Source: Anastrepha obliqua
Taxonomy: Eukaryota; Arthropoda; Insecta; Diptera; Tephritidae
Direction: 5' to 3'
Assembly: GCF_027943255.1 (NCBI RefSeq)
Contig: NC_072893.1
Span: 119,845,784-119,909,783, forward strand
Length of the DNA stretch: 64,000 nucleotides
Both the position numbers and the translations under genes were made by a program. This document shows, piece by piece, positions 1 to 11,119 of the stretch. Under the pieces are notes generated by a model. The model ran no database searches, was not told where the DNA came from, and worked only from the letters and a program-made list of their open reading frames with translations. Numbering within the stretch: the first letter of the stretch is position 1; each line of letters starts with the position of its first letter.

Positions 1-11
1 CAATACATTTA

Positions 12-1551
12 CCACCAATAAAAACAACTAAAGGGAAATGGACCCGAACCACTTCAGAAAAAGCAACGGTCTTAGCTCAACATTTTAAAGATACTTTTGA
101 AAATAATAATAACGACATAAATCTCACTTATGCAGCAAACGAGAATAAGAATAAGAAATTAAAAAAATCACACTTACGCAGGTTAAATAATTAATAAAAA
201 CTCTAAAGAACAATAAATCGCCTGGATACGATCAAATTTCGGGAACAATTATGAAGTATATGCCTGACAAGGCAATAATTTATCTAAGAAATATTTTCAA
301 CGCTGCTATAAGTCTCAAATATTTCCCTAGTACCAGGAAAGTAGCTGAAGTTATAGCGATCCCGAAACCTAACAAAAACGCTACACTAGCGACATCATAT
401 CGACCAATCAGTCTACTACCGACAATATCAAAAATTTTCGAAAAAATATTATTTTACCAGATAAATCCTATTATAACAAGCATGAATCTGATACCCCAAC
501 ACCAATTTGGATTTAGGAAAAACCACTCAACAATCCAACATATTCATAGAGTAGTTCACAAAATTAATGATAACCTAAATAAAAAAGAGTGTGCATGTCC
601 ATATACATCGACGTAGCTAAAGCTTTTGACAAAGCGTGGCACCCTGGGTTACTCCATAAATTAAAAACACAACTACCTAATGACTTTTACCTTATGCTTA
701 AGAGTTACATCCAAGACAGGAAATTCTATGCTAAATATAACGACGCATGTTCAGACATTCAACCTATGAACTCAGGCATTCCCGAAGGCAGTGTCTTAGG
801 ACCAACATTGTATCTATTGTACACGGCTGATCTACCGGAACCGAAGTCAGAAAACAGCATGATTGCAACATTTGCAGATGACACAGTCCTCATGGTATCT
901 CATAAAGATACAAAAGTCGCAAAACAAAATTTACAAAACGAATTAAATGTGACATTAAACTGGTTCAAAAAATGGAACATCGAAATTAACGCTGACAAAA
1001 AAATACAAGTAAACTACACAAACCTAAGGACAACCATTGAACCAGTTAGCGTTGGTAATTCTGACGTGCATATTGACACCAAAGCGAAATACCTGGGTAT
1101 TACGATCGACTCGAAATTAAACTGGCAGGAGCATATAAAGAAAAAGCGAAATGAAGTTAAAAATCGTTTCAAGAAATTTTACTGGCTACTTGGACCTCAG
1201 TCCAATCTATCATTGCAAAATAAAGTACTTTTTTATCGAACGATAATTGCTCCGATCTGGAAATATGGAATTAAGATTTGGGGCACTGCTGCAAAAAGTA
1301 ATCTAAGTATACTTCAACGAGTCCAGTCTAAAATACTTAGGACCTTAACTAATGCACCTTGGTACATACCTAACGCAGATATTCATCGCGACCTTGATAT
1401 CGATACTATTGATGAAACAATACAAAGAAGACACATAAATAGATTATTAACGCACACAAATCCTATGATGAGAAGACTACCAAATAAAGAAAAATCTACC
1501 CAACGTCGGCTTAACCGTCAAACACCAACAGATCTTGCAAAATCCATGTAA
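12..1551 (+). pseudogene. Jockey-clade non-LTR retrotransposon reverse transcriptase, broken
   Basis: This is the 3' half of an ORF2 reverse transcriptase from a Jockey-like non-LTR retrotransposon, cut by the window start. Motifs run in family order: KSPGYDQI, YRPISLLPTISKIFEKI, HQFGFRKNHST, the catalytic block DVAKAFDKAWHPGLL, GSVLGPTLYLLYTADLP, the FADD active site (IATFADDTVLM) and KYLGITIDSKLNW. The reading frame is broken: the first stretch (12-120) is in another frame, a TAA at 188-190 interrupts the frame just before the KSPG motif, and a frameshift near 590-605 separates the two long pieces (251-616 and 589-1551). The copy cannot make a full protein. The clade call rests on the TADLP and AKAFD blocks. 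Confidence 0.9.
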
Positions 1552-1715
1552 TCAATTGTCAACTAATCGTATATGTCATTGTTTGTTAACCACTTGTTTT
1601 TAAATAATATGTATATTTCTTCTATATGAGCTTGGGGGCATTGGCCCTTCAATATCACTCTCATTCCATCTTTTTGTAAATCAAATTAAAAGCTCAAACA
1701 TTATTTATTTATTCA
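1552..1715 (+). other. 3' UTR of the Jockey-like element
   Basis: This short non-coding stretch between the RT stop codon and the next element is probably the 3' UTR of the retrotransposon. No clean poly(A) tail or target duplication is visible. Confidence 0.5.
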
Positions 1716-2760
1716 TCAGTTTCTATTTTATCCTCCTCAAAGTAGTCCCCTCAGACATAATACACTTCTGCCAGCATTTTTTCCAATTCTCGAAGTTGTG
1801 ATATGTACTTTTTGGTATGTCCTCGAGCTCTCTCAGCGATTCGAGTTTTATATCCTCAATCGTCGCAAAACGCCATCCTTTCATGGGTCTCGGCAATCTT
1901 GGGAACCGGGAAAAGTAACAGGGAGACAAATATGGTGAATACGATGGCTGAGGCATGATAACGGTGTTGTTTTTGGCAAAATAATCTGATGAGTGACCAG
2001 GTGCGTTTTCATGATGCAAAAGCCATGCATTTTTTGTCCACAATTCGGGGCGTTTTTCGCATTGCTTCACGCAAACGGCGCATAGCTTCAAGGTAATACC
2101 CCTTACCGTTCGACCTTGTGGCCATGGTAATCGAAGAAGACAGTGAGCAAAACCTTGTCATTTGATCGAACTTGGCATGCTTTTTTTGGTCTCCGTGCTC
2201 TCCTGGACCCTTCCATTGGAACGATTGGGATTTGGTTTCAATGTCATAACCAAACGAGTGTACCCATGATTCGTAGTCAGTTATGACCCTTTTAAGCAAA
2301 TCTGGTTTATCGTTGACGTCATTCAACAATGGTCAAAATTCAGCAATTTTGTTACGAACTTCGTTGCCACACGCTTCATGCCCAAAATTTCCGAACAGAT
2401 TGCATGGCATGCGCCAACCGATATACCGATGTACCGACATTCTCAGCAACTTCTTTTTTTGTGATTCCATAACAATTTTCTTCACTTTCTCAACATTTCT
2501 ATAGGTTCTTGATGTGTTAGGCCGTCCAGAGCGAGCGTCGTCATTCACATCCTCTCGACCTTCTGGGAAAAGCTTGCCCCACTTGTAAGCAATTTTTTGT
2601 CTCAGAGTACTCTCAGCGTGAGCCACTGTCAACATTTCAAGTATTTTTTTTGTTTTTTTTAAGCTCCTATACTTTTTTGGATATAGCATCAAGGACCATC
2701 GAAATAATATTTCCGCACATATCCCAAAAATACCACTCACATTAGCCTCGTCGCCTTTCT
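1716..2760 (-). pseudogene. mariner-type transposase, inactivated
   Basis: Three overlapping minus-strand pieces rebuild the order of a mariner DDE transposase. The N-terminal helix-turn-helix region reads GREDVNDDARSGRPNTSRT. Then come FLKRVIT-type, QQWK-type and YYLEAMRRLREAMRK blocks, and last LLHHENAPGHSS and YSPYLSPCYFS. The usual catalytic triad is lost: TGDE-W is TDYESW, HHDNAPAH is HHENAPGH, and SPDLAPCDF is SPYLSPCYF. Frameshifts separate the pieces. It is an old, dead insertion next to the Jockey 3' end. Terminal inverted repeats were not identified, so the limits are approximate. Confidence 0.85.
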
Positions 2761-3559
2761 ATTCCAAATGTTTTATACACACACAACCATCAGCCAGGAG
2801 AGAAGGAAAAATACAAATGTAACAATCGAATTCGTGTAACAATAAAAGTCAACAAAAAGTGCAAAAACTGCAACAAATTTAGATATACAGAAAACGATAA
2901 AAATAAAATAAAACACGGTTTTCCCTTGAAACTTACTTTGACACCAATTCCCTTGATCCACGCGCATAAGACTTGGGCGACTGAGATGAAAACTTTCAAG
3001 TACCCATAGCCATTAGAAAGTGTTTATCGTGTCATTCTCTACTTCAACGCTCATCCACACGATATTAAAATTAACATTATTGCCTAATTCAATTGTTGTG
3101 TTGAGCTAAATTTGGAAATCAGTAAATGGAAAGAACGAACAATGGAAAAAAAGACGAAAACGCGAGCGAAAAATATGTCAAAGCAACAAAGAGAGTGGGA
3201 AATTAAAATGACACAATGCCTGTAAAAGCTTTATGTGCCAGTTGTAATAAATGTTGTTGTTCAAAGCGCTTCACATTTGAAATAATTATACAACTTCTAG
3301 GAGAAATTTTCTATTAAGAAATGAGTAAAATTATGGCTTCAGAGAACTTGCCCTATATAACTCAATTTACTTAATACTTTTGTCATATTTCATTTTAAAT
3401 TATGGATAAGCTTATTGGGTTGGGTAGATAGCTTAGACGGCAAGTGTACCACGGATACACTACAAGCAGCAGAAAGCCGTTTTTATACCCTAATGTAGAC
3501 CTCTACCTGCGAAAAATTACAAAACTTAAAGGAAGAAGAAAAAACATCTACAGCCATCC
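2761..3559. other. no gene seen
   Basis: This is AT-rich sequence without a convincing reading frame, splice pattern or repeat. The short open frames at 2773-2999 have hydrophobic AT-driven composition and no recognisable domain. Confidence 0.5.
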
Positions 3560-4480
3560 AGCGCTGTTGATGTAGTGAAAGAGAGAAAACAGATCTCGAC
3601 TGGAGAACTGCCTCAGGCTATCCACAAAAGGCACACCAAGGAATCTCAAGCACCTAGTCGCCAAATCCGAACATTTGCAAATAAAGTGTTCTCTTTCTCT
3701 GTAGGATCCCCACAGCTTCTGCAATGGAGGTTGAACGGAAGTCCAAGCTCCTCCGCATGAATTCCGATCGCCAGTAACCGATAAGCACCGCTCGGAGTTT
3801 GAAAATTAAATGGCGAGGGATCCGCAGCATTTTAAGCGACCTGCCGTTCTGGCGTACTAACCTCAAAGTAATGTAATGTAAGTCCATTTGTCTTGCTCTT
3901 TTTTAAGAAAGAAATCAGGGGCACCGATGTCTGAGATGGGAACAACTGAAACTGGTTTTGTCGACATCTTCCGGACAAGCTCAGCGGCTATTTCTTTTCT
4001 CTCTATGTTCCTATGCCCTGGAATCTAGATCAAATAAATCTCACCTGCACGTTCGAGACGTATGATCTCTTCCTTCCAGGAGTTGACCTGAAGAGAGCTG
4101 GAAAATGGCCATCATACGGCCTTGATCGCAGCTTCTCTATCGGAAAAGATGTTTATGTATTTGGCATTTTGCATACCTGCAACGTTACGAAAACCTCTGC
4201 TTGAAAAACATTACTAGTTTTCGGCAATTCAAAGGGGACTGAAACGTTGTCTGATTTAGAGAAAACCTCCGCTCCAATACCGATTTCCCTCTTAGATCCG
4301 TTGGTGAAAATAGAAGTACCTTTGTCCGTGCAGACTCTCCCTTTCTTTCAATCCAACCTGCTTGCAGAGATAGCCCCGTACAACCTTCAAAACCCAGCTT
4401 TCGGTTGGAGTGATCTGAACTTATAAAAGGTGATCAGATTGGAGATACTTTTTTCACAGATCACGCTACTAAACTTAACT
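3560..4480 (-). pseudogene. ORF2 C-terminus (RNase H and zinc knuckle) of a non-LTR retrotransposon
   Basis: The minus strand carries a decayed tail of an RNase H-bearing non-LTR ORF2 (LOA/I/R1 type). Near 4330-4200 it reads FTNGSKREIGIGAEVF, the start of the RNase H fold. Near 4030-3950 it reads IPGHRNIERKEIAAELVRK, matching the W(I/V)PGH-x-x-IxGNExAD block with its W replaced by a stop. Near 3690-3640 it reads EHFICKC followed by LAT-R, the end of the C-terminal CCHC knuckle. Several frameshifts and stops are present. The region matches the better preserved copy at 59160-60330 in both order and sequence. Confidence 0.75.
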
Positions 4481-4559
4481 ACTGACAAACTAAATACAGA
4501 ATCGTTTTCAGTATTCGAAGACATTTTATTATGGAAAGACTAACGCCTCAACCACGTTT
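4481..4559. other. spacer between element remnants
   Basis: Nothing recognisable is seen here. Confidence 0.4.
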
Positions 4560-5020
4560 ATAAAATGTAGTGTTCATCGCGCACTCAGGCCTTATGGTGT
4601 ACATACCCGTTCAGTAAATGAGACCCATTTTTGGCCTAATGGTCAGGCTAAAAAGCAACCTGAAGCTATGCAAGAACAGCCACTATAAGCATTGAAAAAA
4701 CCGTTTACTGCGGTCTATGGGCTGGAGGAATCCACGGCCCATTCTTCTTCAAAGTCGAGGCTGGCCAATGTCTTAATGAACGGTGATCGCTATCGCGCCA
4801 TGATACCAGAAATTGGAGCCTGTGATCTCCACAACATTTAGTTCCAACAATACGCCGCTACACGCCATACAGCCCGTGAAACAATGGATTAACTGCGTCG
4901 TCGTTTTGGTAAGCAATATATCTCTCGTCTCGGACCAGTAGGCTGGCCACCAAAACCAGTTTATATCACAGCTTAGACATTTATTTATCCCCCAGCGAGT
5001 CATTCAAAGTAGGTGTTTTC
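4560..5020 (+). pseudogene. rosa-like (DD41D) Tc1-mariner transposase fragment
   Basis: Across shifting frames the plus strand gives VYCGLWAGGIHGPFFFK, then a block resembling VNGDRYRAM, an Asp-Leu-His-Asn-Ile block, and a GWPPRSCDLTP-like end. This is the catalytic core order seen in the rosa-type copies elsewhere in the window. All frames are broken, and neither end of the element is visible. Confidence 0.65.
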
Positions 5021-5199
5021 GGATTTGCGCCCAACATTTGAAAGGGATTATTTTTAAAAATCAATTTAAAATCCGATACCTCTAAATTATTGCTTGTAAT
5101 ATAGATTTTCAAAATCTGCTCGCCTTTTAATAGATCACAGAAGTACAATATTTATTTTCAAAAAGTAAAAAAAACAATACATAAAAAGAGTGCTGCTGC

Positions 5200-5490
5200 G
5201 TCCGGAGTGAGTGAGACAACGTCTGGGGGCCCGCACCCGGTTTCAATGCCACTCCATATCGAGCCAAAAATGCTCTACCCACTTTGGGTGTTTAACCACA
5301 ACTACTATGATATTCCCAGAAGGGGCCTTTTCATGAACAGTTTGAAGCAAACTCCGTGGGCTCTTGTTCCCCGTGGCACTAGATTTAAGTCTCCAGCCAG
5401 ATTTTGTAGCCAACACAACTACCAATTGAGCTTCCGTACATCTCTGTACTGGTAGACATACCTCAAACCACACAACAGCATACAATGGTC
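5200..5490 (-). other. GC-richer repeat-like segment of unknown class
   Basis: This segment has clearly higher GC than its surroundings and stays open on the minus strand for 80 codons (5243-5485), but no domain is recognised. It sits between two retrotransposon remnants, so a UTR piece of a retroelement is the likeliest reading. That is inference only. Confidence 0.3.
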
Positions 5491-5539
5491 AATCAACTAA
5501 ATCCTTAAAAATTTCTTCGCTATCTAAATACTTCATGTA

Positions 5540-6180
5540 CTCATACCGTCTTTCGACAGGTGGAGCCAACGTCACTCACATCATACCGTTCATTGGTCTA
5601 ACTAATTTTCACCTCCAACATATACGAGCGATATACAGACTTGGAGCCATCGCACTGTCTCATATGACGCAATCCATGTAATCACGGGAATGGTGCCTAT
5701 CGACCTTCTCGCGGTCGCGACTTATAGGTTCTATAACACCATTGGGCAGAGAACGTCGAGCGCGGCTAAGAAAGAAGAAAGACTGTGAACAATTGATACT
5801 GTGGGAGCAATCCGAGAAAGGTAGGTGTGCCTTTGAACTGATGAACTGAACTGATTCCAAGCATTGCGAGGTGGATTGAGCAAAAACACGCAGTTACTTA
5901 CTGTTGCTTCAAAGCATGCCCACACAGGCTCCATCTTGAGAACGACTCATACTGCGGCAGTGACCCGAATAACAAGAAACGGCGAGGCATATCTTGTTTC
6001 AAAGCCCGTGGTTAATCAATGAGCGAAATATGCTTACAAGAGCGTTTGGTGAAAACATAGGTCAGACAAATCTTATCCCACAAATGTGCGAAAACGAAGA
6101 AAACTGGAAAATGACATAGCAGTGGCCGCAAATATCATGAAGAACCTTCAATAGGCGGAATCTGCTTGTAGATCCCTATA
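5540..6180 (+). pseudogene. R1-clade non-LTR retrotransposon ORF2 C-terminus
   Basis: The plus strand preserves the post-RT region of an R1-type ORF2 in broken frames: TVSYDAIHVITGMVPIDLLA, a basic REAR-type linker (RRARLRKKKDCEQLILWE), and a cysteine/histidine segment with CFKACPHRLHLEND and YCGSDP that matches the R1 C-terminal zinc region. NLIPQMCENEENW closes the protein. Frameshifts and stops are frequent, so this is a dead copy. The clade call is from remembered family motifs and was not tested by alignment. Confidence 0.7.
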
Positions 6181-6276
6181 AAAAGCGCTGCTTAACGCAA
6201 GGTGCAGAACAGAATGACAATAACAGACGACTGAGTAATAATGGCCACCTCACAATGGCCTCCTGAAGTACTAAAG

Positions 6277-6690
6277 GGTTTTCCAATAACAGGTGTTACA
6301 GGTGTCTATATCGCAATCGAGAGACAATTAACGATTTTTTATGGTTGGAATTGGATGGTATTGATTTAGACAACGGTTATTTTTAACAAGACGGACCGTT
6401 ATCTCTCGTTTCCGGACCGCGTTATCTCTCGAAGAGGTGATCACAATTGACCACCGAGATCTTGTGATTTAACACCTTGTGACTTTTTTCTTTGGGGCCA
6501 CGTGAAAGAGAAGGTCTACGCCAACAGCGCAGGGTCGACTCAAGACCTCAACGATGGAATTCGTGAGGCTATCGAGGGCATAGGGCAGCCACTTTGCAAT
6601 TCGGTTATGATTATGGCGTACAGTCCCACACCACTGATTCAGCCATAGGCCTTTGATGCTTCCGCTCCTCCACAAAAAAAAAAAAAAAAA
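6277..6690 (+). mobile_element. rosa-like Tc1-mariner deletion derivative
   Basis: A terminal-looking block (GGGTTTTCCAATAACAGGTG, 6277-6296) is followed almost at once by decayed transposase core: LDGIDLDN, a VISRRGDHN-PPRSCDL block, and then FFFWGHVKEKVYA-like sequence after frame correction. The N-terminal half of the transposase is missing, which suggests an internal deletion joining the 5' end to the catalytic region. The 3' end was not located. Confidence 0.6.
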
Positions 6691-7047
6691 CAAAAACAAA
6701 AATTGAATCCCAAAGATTCCTAATGTCTGAGTACATCGGGGTACAGGGGAGTACGAGGGAGACAGTAAGACAGTTTTTTTTTTTTTGAATTTCCTTTGCT
6801 ACATAGATTTTTCAAACCTGCAGCATTCTTCCATCTGCTGACTGGTTGTAATGCGAGAATCATATATTTAAAGGCAGGAAGTATTCAAGGGAACTAAATT
6901 GGATACAAATTTAAATTTTTTTCTTGTATTTTTTTTTATTTAAAATTTTTTTTTTTTTTTTTTATTTGTTTTTTAATTTTTTTTTGTGCAGTATAGACTA
7001 TCAAGTTATCCTTGTTATTCACGTCTTCATATTTATTTATCGCAAGC
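6691..7047. repeat. poly(A)/poly(T)-rich low-complexity tract
   Basis: Runs of A (6675-6700) and T (6773-6786, 6900-6985) dominate this stretch. No gene is seen. Confidence 0.6.
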
Positions 7048-7049
7048 TA

Positions 7050-7936
7050 TAGGGTGGGCCCTGTAAAATTTGCTTTTTGAATCGGCTATAAACAAAAACT
7101 AATCAATATTTTTTCAAACTTTTTTTTTTTTTGAAGATTGAGCATTGTCATTTATAAATGAAAAATAATATCGTTCAAATGACTGTCACGACTGGCTTTA
7201 CAGTAGACTATTCGATCAACCCAATTTTTAAGCACATTTTCGATTGTTTGGGCTCCAATTTCATGAATGGCAACTTCGATTTCGTGTTTTAAAGCATTAC
7301 TCGTCTCTGGATTGGTCGCATAGCATTTGTCCTTAACGGCTCCTCACAAAAAATAGCCCAAGGGGCTTAAATCGCAGCTCCGAGGCGGCCAATTGATATC
7401 GGAATTTCGGCTGATTATTCTGTTTTCAAAAACGGTAGCCAAAAGTTCGAGTGTAACTTTGGCAGTGGGACAAGTTGCACCGTCCTGTTGAAACCAAAGT
7501 CGTCCATGTCATCCTTTTCAATTTTTGGAAACAACTCGTTGAGCATGTCACGGTAACGCTCGCCATTTACTGTAGCCGCGGCTCCTCGCTCATTTTCGAA
7601 TGGCCCGATGATGCCGCCAGACCAAAAACCGCGCCAAACAGTGACTCGTTGAGGATGCATTTGCTTCTTTACAGTAACGTATGGATTTTCTGAGCCCCAA
7701 ATCCGACAATTTTGCTTATTGACGTAGCCACCGATGTGAAAATCAGAAAAGAAGAAGAAGGCTCACCACTTTGGAAAAAGGTTTTCAATATTTCCCAATT
7801 TTGTTTAAGTGTATAGTGTCCCATTTCGTAAAATGTCAATGTAAGTAAATTATGAACTTATTTGGCATGTCATTTGTGTTTCCCTTCTCAAAAAAGTAGG
7901 GTGGTTCAAAAAGCAAACGCTATTTGGCCCACCCTG
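7050..7936 (-). mobile_element. 0.9 kb rosa-like element with TAGGGTGGGCC ends
   Basis: The ends are inverted: AGGGTGGGCC at 7051-7060 against GGCCCACCCT at 7926-7935, with an internal shared TTTGCTTTTTGAA block next to both. The minus strand encodes fragments of a rosa-type transposase, including WSGGIIGPFENERGAA, VNGERYRDMLNELFPKIE and WFQ-DGAT-like core. Most of the N-terminal half is gone and frames are broken, so it is a non-autonomous remnant. A second copy with the same ends and internal deletion lies at 21948-22797. Confidence 0.8.
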
Positions 7937-9153
7937 TGTTTTTAACGCCAATCAAAACAAATGCGTAAAATCGAAGCCCATTAGGGCGTAAAGCAATCGA
8001 TGTAGACTTTTCCACTTCTCATAACAAAGCATAAAAATGTCTCATAAATCATTTTTTAAGCATTCACGGCTACACTCATTTATCACGAAAATTGCTTGCA
8101 TCCTGTCACAGCAAAAAAAAAAAAATAAAAACATACAAATAAGGCAAGCAAAGAAAAATCTTGAGGTTATGTCCATCGGTGTCTACTAATATCGCCTAAT
8201 TAACCAGCCTCGCAAGAAGCAAAAACTTCTGATTTTCTTTTGTCTATCTCCCTCCTTCCCCATTTTCTTATGTCGCTCGCATTGACATTAATGTGCGTGG
8301 CGCCTACAGGTAGACTAATGCTTTTGCTTTCTCAAATGGTACCTATAAAGTAAAACATTTGCTGTTACGAAATCCGACAAATGATAAATGGACATCAACT
8401 TCTTTCGGCATCACTTGAGGTATGCTATATATGTTTACGTACACATATACGAATTATAAATAAATGTAATATATGTAACTGCTTCTGATAAGGTGTATAC
8501 TTTTAGGATTATGCGCAGCTTAAATGTATTTCGTTGCATTTGGCAGCTGATTTTCATATCTAAAACACAAAACTCGCATGATTGCAGAATATGGAATTAA
8601 CGCCATAAGATATGCAGCACTTTTTGTTTTGTGTTTAGTTTTCTCTTTGTAGTTTGACATGCGTGTGGAATTTTATAAATAGAAAAGATTTGCGGTAAAA
8701 ATGTAACGGCTTCAGATATTTTTTTTTAACCGAAAGGGGAAACGACATAGATACCGTCAGCATAGACGGTATGCAGGATTCATACTGGTCGCTAAAGGGG
8801 CACCTCATTCGGGACCACGCACAGTCAGTATTACTACTAAACTGGACTGGCGAAACAGTACACCTACGTACTAAACCCTAACTCTGACCTAACCTTTCCA
8901 GAGAGTTTTTCAACTCACGAGTAAATGGAAAAATTCGCTGCGTTCATTTTTCCGGTGTTTCTTAAGCACTTGGGAACTTAAAATCATAATACAAGTAAGA
9001 AATATTTGTTGGAATTCATTTTTTTTTAAATAATCTGGTAGTTAATTTGATAGCAGTTATTTTTTTGATTTCGAACCGGCTTCGTCTGAAATTGAACAAA
9101 GTTCGATTCGATCGATTCAAATCGATTTTCGATCGTTCTGTAGTTTTCATTTA
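7937..9153. other. no gene seen
   Basis: This is AT-rich intergenic sequence. A slightly GC-richer stretch at 8730-8905 contains a short imperfect inverted repeat around ACCGTCAGCATAGACGGT and may be repeat-derived. Nothing coding is recognised. Confidence 0.45.
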
Positions 9154-9157
9154 TTAA

Positions 9158-9172
9158 CCTTCATGTGCCCGG
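9158..9172 (+). repeat. left terminal inverted repeat of the piggyBac element
   Basis: CCTTCATGTGCCCGG follows the TTAA target copy directly and is matched perfectly in inverted orientation at 10939-10953. Confidence 0.92.
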
Positions 9173-9191
9173 CTTACTACATTTGTAGTAA
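9173..9191. repeat. subterminal palindromic motif, copy 1
   Basis: CTTACTACATTTGTAGTAA contains the near-palindrome CTACATTTGTAG and abuts the left terminal repeat. The motif recurs at 9353-9371 and inverted at 10894-10912. Its repeated subterminal placement suggests a transposase binding site, which is inference. Confidence 0.7.
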
Positions 9192-9352
9192 ATTGTGAAA
9201 AAAAGTAAGATAAAAAAAAAATTTCCGAAACAACAGTAGTTTTAGTAGCTTCCTGATTATCAAATCAAAGTCAATTAAGAGTATAATAACACACGAACTA
9301 TTATTTGCCTGACCTCTAGACCCTACTTGAAAAAAACATCATCTTGCGGCCG

Positions 9353-9371
9353 GCTTACTACATTTGTAGTA
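9353..9371. repeat. subterminal palindromic motif, copy 2
   Basis: Second copy of the same 19-bp motif, about 180 bp inside the left end and upstream of the remaining transposase frame. Confidence 0.7.
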
Positions 9372-9452
9372 ACCATATAAAATGTATGCAAAATAGTATT
9401 TTATAGTTGACTTCAGCTTGTCGCAAGACGAATCTGGGAGAAATTAACCTTA

Positions 9453-10760
9453 ATTGAACTAAGAGCATTTATAGGTCTTGTGTTACTAGCAGGTGTAAAT
9501 AAATCAAATGACGAAGATGTGGATATGCTATGGAGCCAAGAATGCATTTGCTTTTATCGAGCAAGTCACGCTTCAAAGAAATTGTTCGATTCATTAGATT
9601 TGACAGCGAGCGTACAAGAGCAGTTAGGCTAGAAGCCGATAAGGCTGCTCCAATATCTGAATTGTGGACACAAATGAACGCAAATCTGCGCAAATATTAC
9701 CAACCATCTGGAGAAATTACTGTGGATGAACAATTACTTGCTTATCGCGGTCGAACTAGGTTTACTCAGTGCATACCCTCTAAGCCTGCCAAATATGGGA
9801 TAAATGTTTGGTTTGCATGCGATGCTAAGTCGTTCTATCCACTCAAAAGTGAAATATATACTGGAAAAAACTCAAATGCTGGTCGAACAAATAACGTAGG
9901 TGAAGGTGTTATGCAAAGGTTAGTATGCCATTGGGAGAACACAGGAAGGACTATTATTTGTGAAAATTTTTTTACATCGCTAAACTTAGGCAAGTATTTA
10001 ATGTCCAAAGGTCTTGCTATTCTTGGTACTGTTCGTCAAAATAAAACGTTTGTACCATATGAAATGAAGGCTGACCGCAATCATGCTGAAGAATCTTCCA
10101 TTTTCGGGTTTCTCGATAGAAAGTTTTCTTTGGTATCTTAAGTTCCAAAAAGAGGCAGATCAGTTATAATACTTGCCAGCACACCTTTGACAAATTCAAT
10201 TGTAGCTGAAAAGAAAAACAAGGTGCAATACATCCTTGATTACAATACAAACAAAGAAGGCGTCGACGCACTGGATAAAATGCTTTCTGCATATTCAACG
10301 AAACGCAAAACATTGCGTTGGCCCTTGGTCATGTTTTATAACATGCTGGACATAAGTGCACTTGCACCGTTCATCATTTACTCGGAAAACAATCCATATA
10401 ACCGTCGCACAGACGCGGACGAAAGTTCTTGCGGAGCTTGTCTAAGCAGCTTTTTATGCCAGCAATTGAACAGCGCTTTCAAGTTCTCCGGGTGCTGGGA
10501 TTCCATCAAACACGTAAAGCTATCGAAATGGCACTGGATCGATCCCTTCTGCTACATCTAATGTTGATTCATCTATTTTACCTGATATTTCCAACGATAA
10601 ACAACCAAAATATCCTGTACCTTGTGAATACTGTGAAATAGGAAGTCGTAACCACACACGAAAAATCTGTAGTTGGTGCAAAAAAGCAGTGTGTAATGCT
10701 AATGCCGAAACATATATTATATTTTGGAAAAAAGCTGTTCAACTCCTGAAAATTAAAACA
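9453..10760 (+). pseudogene. piggyBac transposase, N-terminally deleted and interrupted
   Basis: Recognisable blocks are IELRAFIGLVLLAGVNKS, then TVDEQLLAYRGRTRF with the first catalytic Asp, PSKPAKYGINVW, IICENFFTSLNL, YNTNKEGVDALDKM with the third Asp, and KRKTLRWPLVMFYNMLD. The C-terminal cysteine-rich zinc domain (CEYC, then HTRKICSWCKKAVC) follows. The second catalytic position, Asp in the family's DNFFTS, is Glu here. A TAA at 10139-10141 interrupts the frame. Frameshifts lie near 9525, near 10430 and before the cysteine-rich domain. About the first 150 residues of a full transposase are absent, and the protein is not functional as read. Confidence 0.88.
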
Positions 10761-10893
10761 TTTTTTGTATTAAAATTATCACCTGAATTCAATATTTTTA
10801 AATAAAAAGGTTATTACACACGTAAAAGTAAAAAAAACACCATACAAGTCTTTTTTCCTTAACATTACATTGGTTTTGCATGCAATTACGTAG

Positions 10894-10912
10894 TTACTAC
10901 AAATGTAGTAAG
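10894..10912. repeat. subterminal palindromic motif, copy 3 (inverted)
   Basis: Inverted copy near the right end, separated from the terminal repeat by about 26 bp. Confidence 0.7.
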
Positions 10913-10938
10913 CCGACCGGGTACGTAAGTTTTATATC

Positions 10939-10953
10939 CCGGGCACATGAAGG
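10939..10953 (-). repeat. right terminal inverted repeat of the piggyBac element
   Basis: This is the perfect inverted partner of the left 15-bp repeat and is followed by TTAA at 10954-10957. Confidence 0.92.
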
Positions 10954-10957
10954 TTAA

Positions 10958-11119
10958 CTGCGAGACGATAATTGGAGGCTTCTAATAAATTTCAGCACAC
11001 CTCCTCAGGCGTTTTGTTCCATATCAGCTATAGATTTAGAGTCATATTTCTAGGTTAGGTTTGGTTATGGTGATAGTCGGTCTGTACGACCAACTCACTT
11101 AGACCTTCAATCACAAGGA
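10958..11119. other. spacer, probably 3' UTR of the following antisense retroelement
   Basis: Nothing coding is seen. The stretch lies downstream, in the minus sense, of the retroelement tail at 11120-12170. Confidence 0.4.

Larger units (their letters stand above)
9154..10957 (+). mobile_element. piggyBac-type transposon with intact ends and TTAA duplication
   Basis: Perfect 15-bp terminal inverted repeats CCTTCATGTGCCCGG (9158-9172) and their complement (10939-10953) are flanked by TTAA at 9154-9157 and 10954-10957, the signature target duplication of piggyBac elements. The element is 1796 bp long. Its interior encodes a decayed piggyBac transposase lacking the N-terminal region. A 19-bp self-complementary motif is repeated inside both ends. 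Termini are better preserved than the coding region, so the copy could have been moved in trans. Confidence 0.92.
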
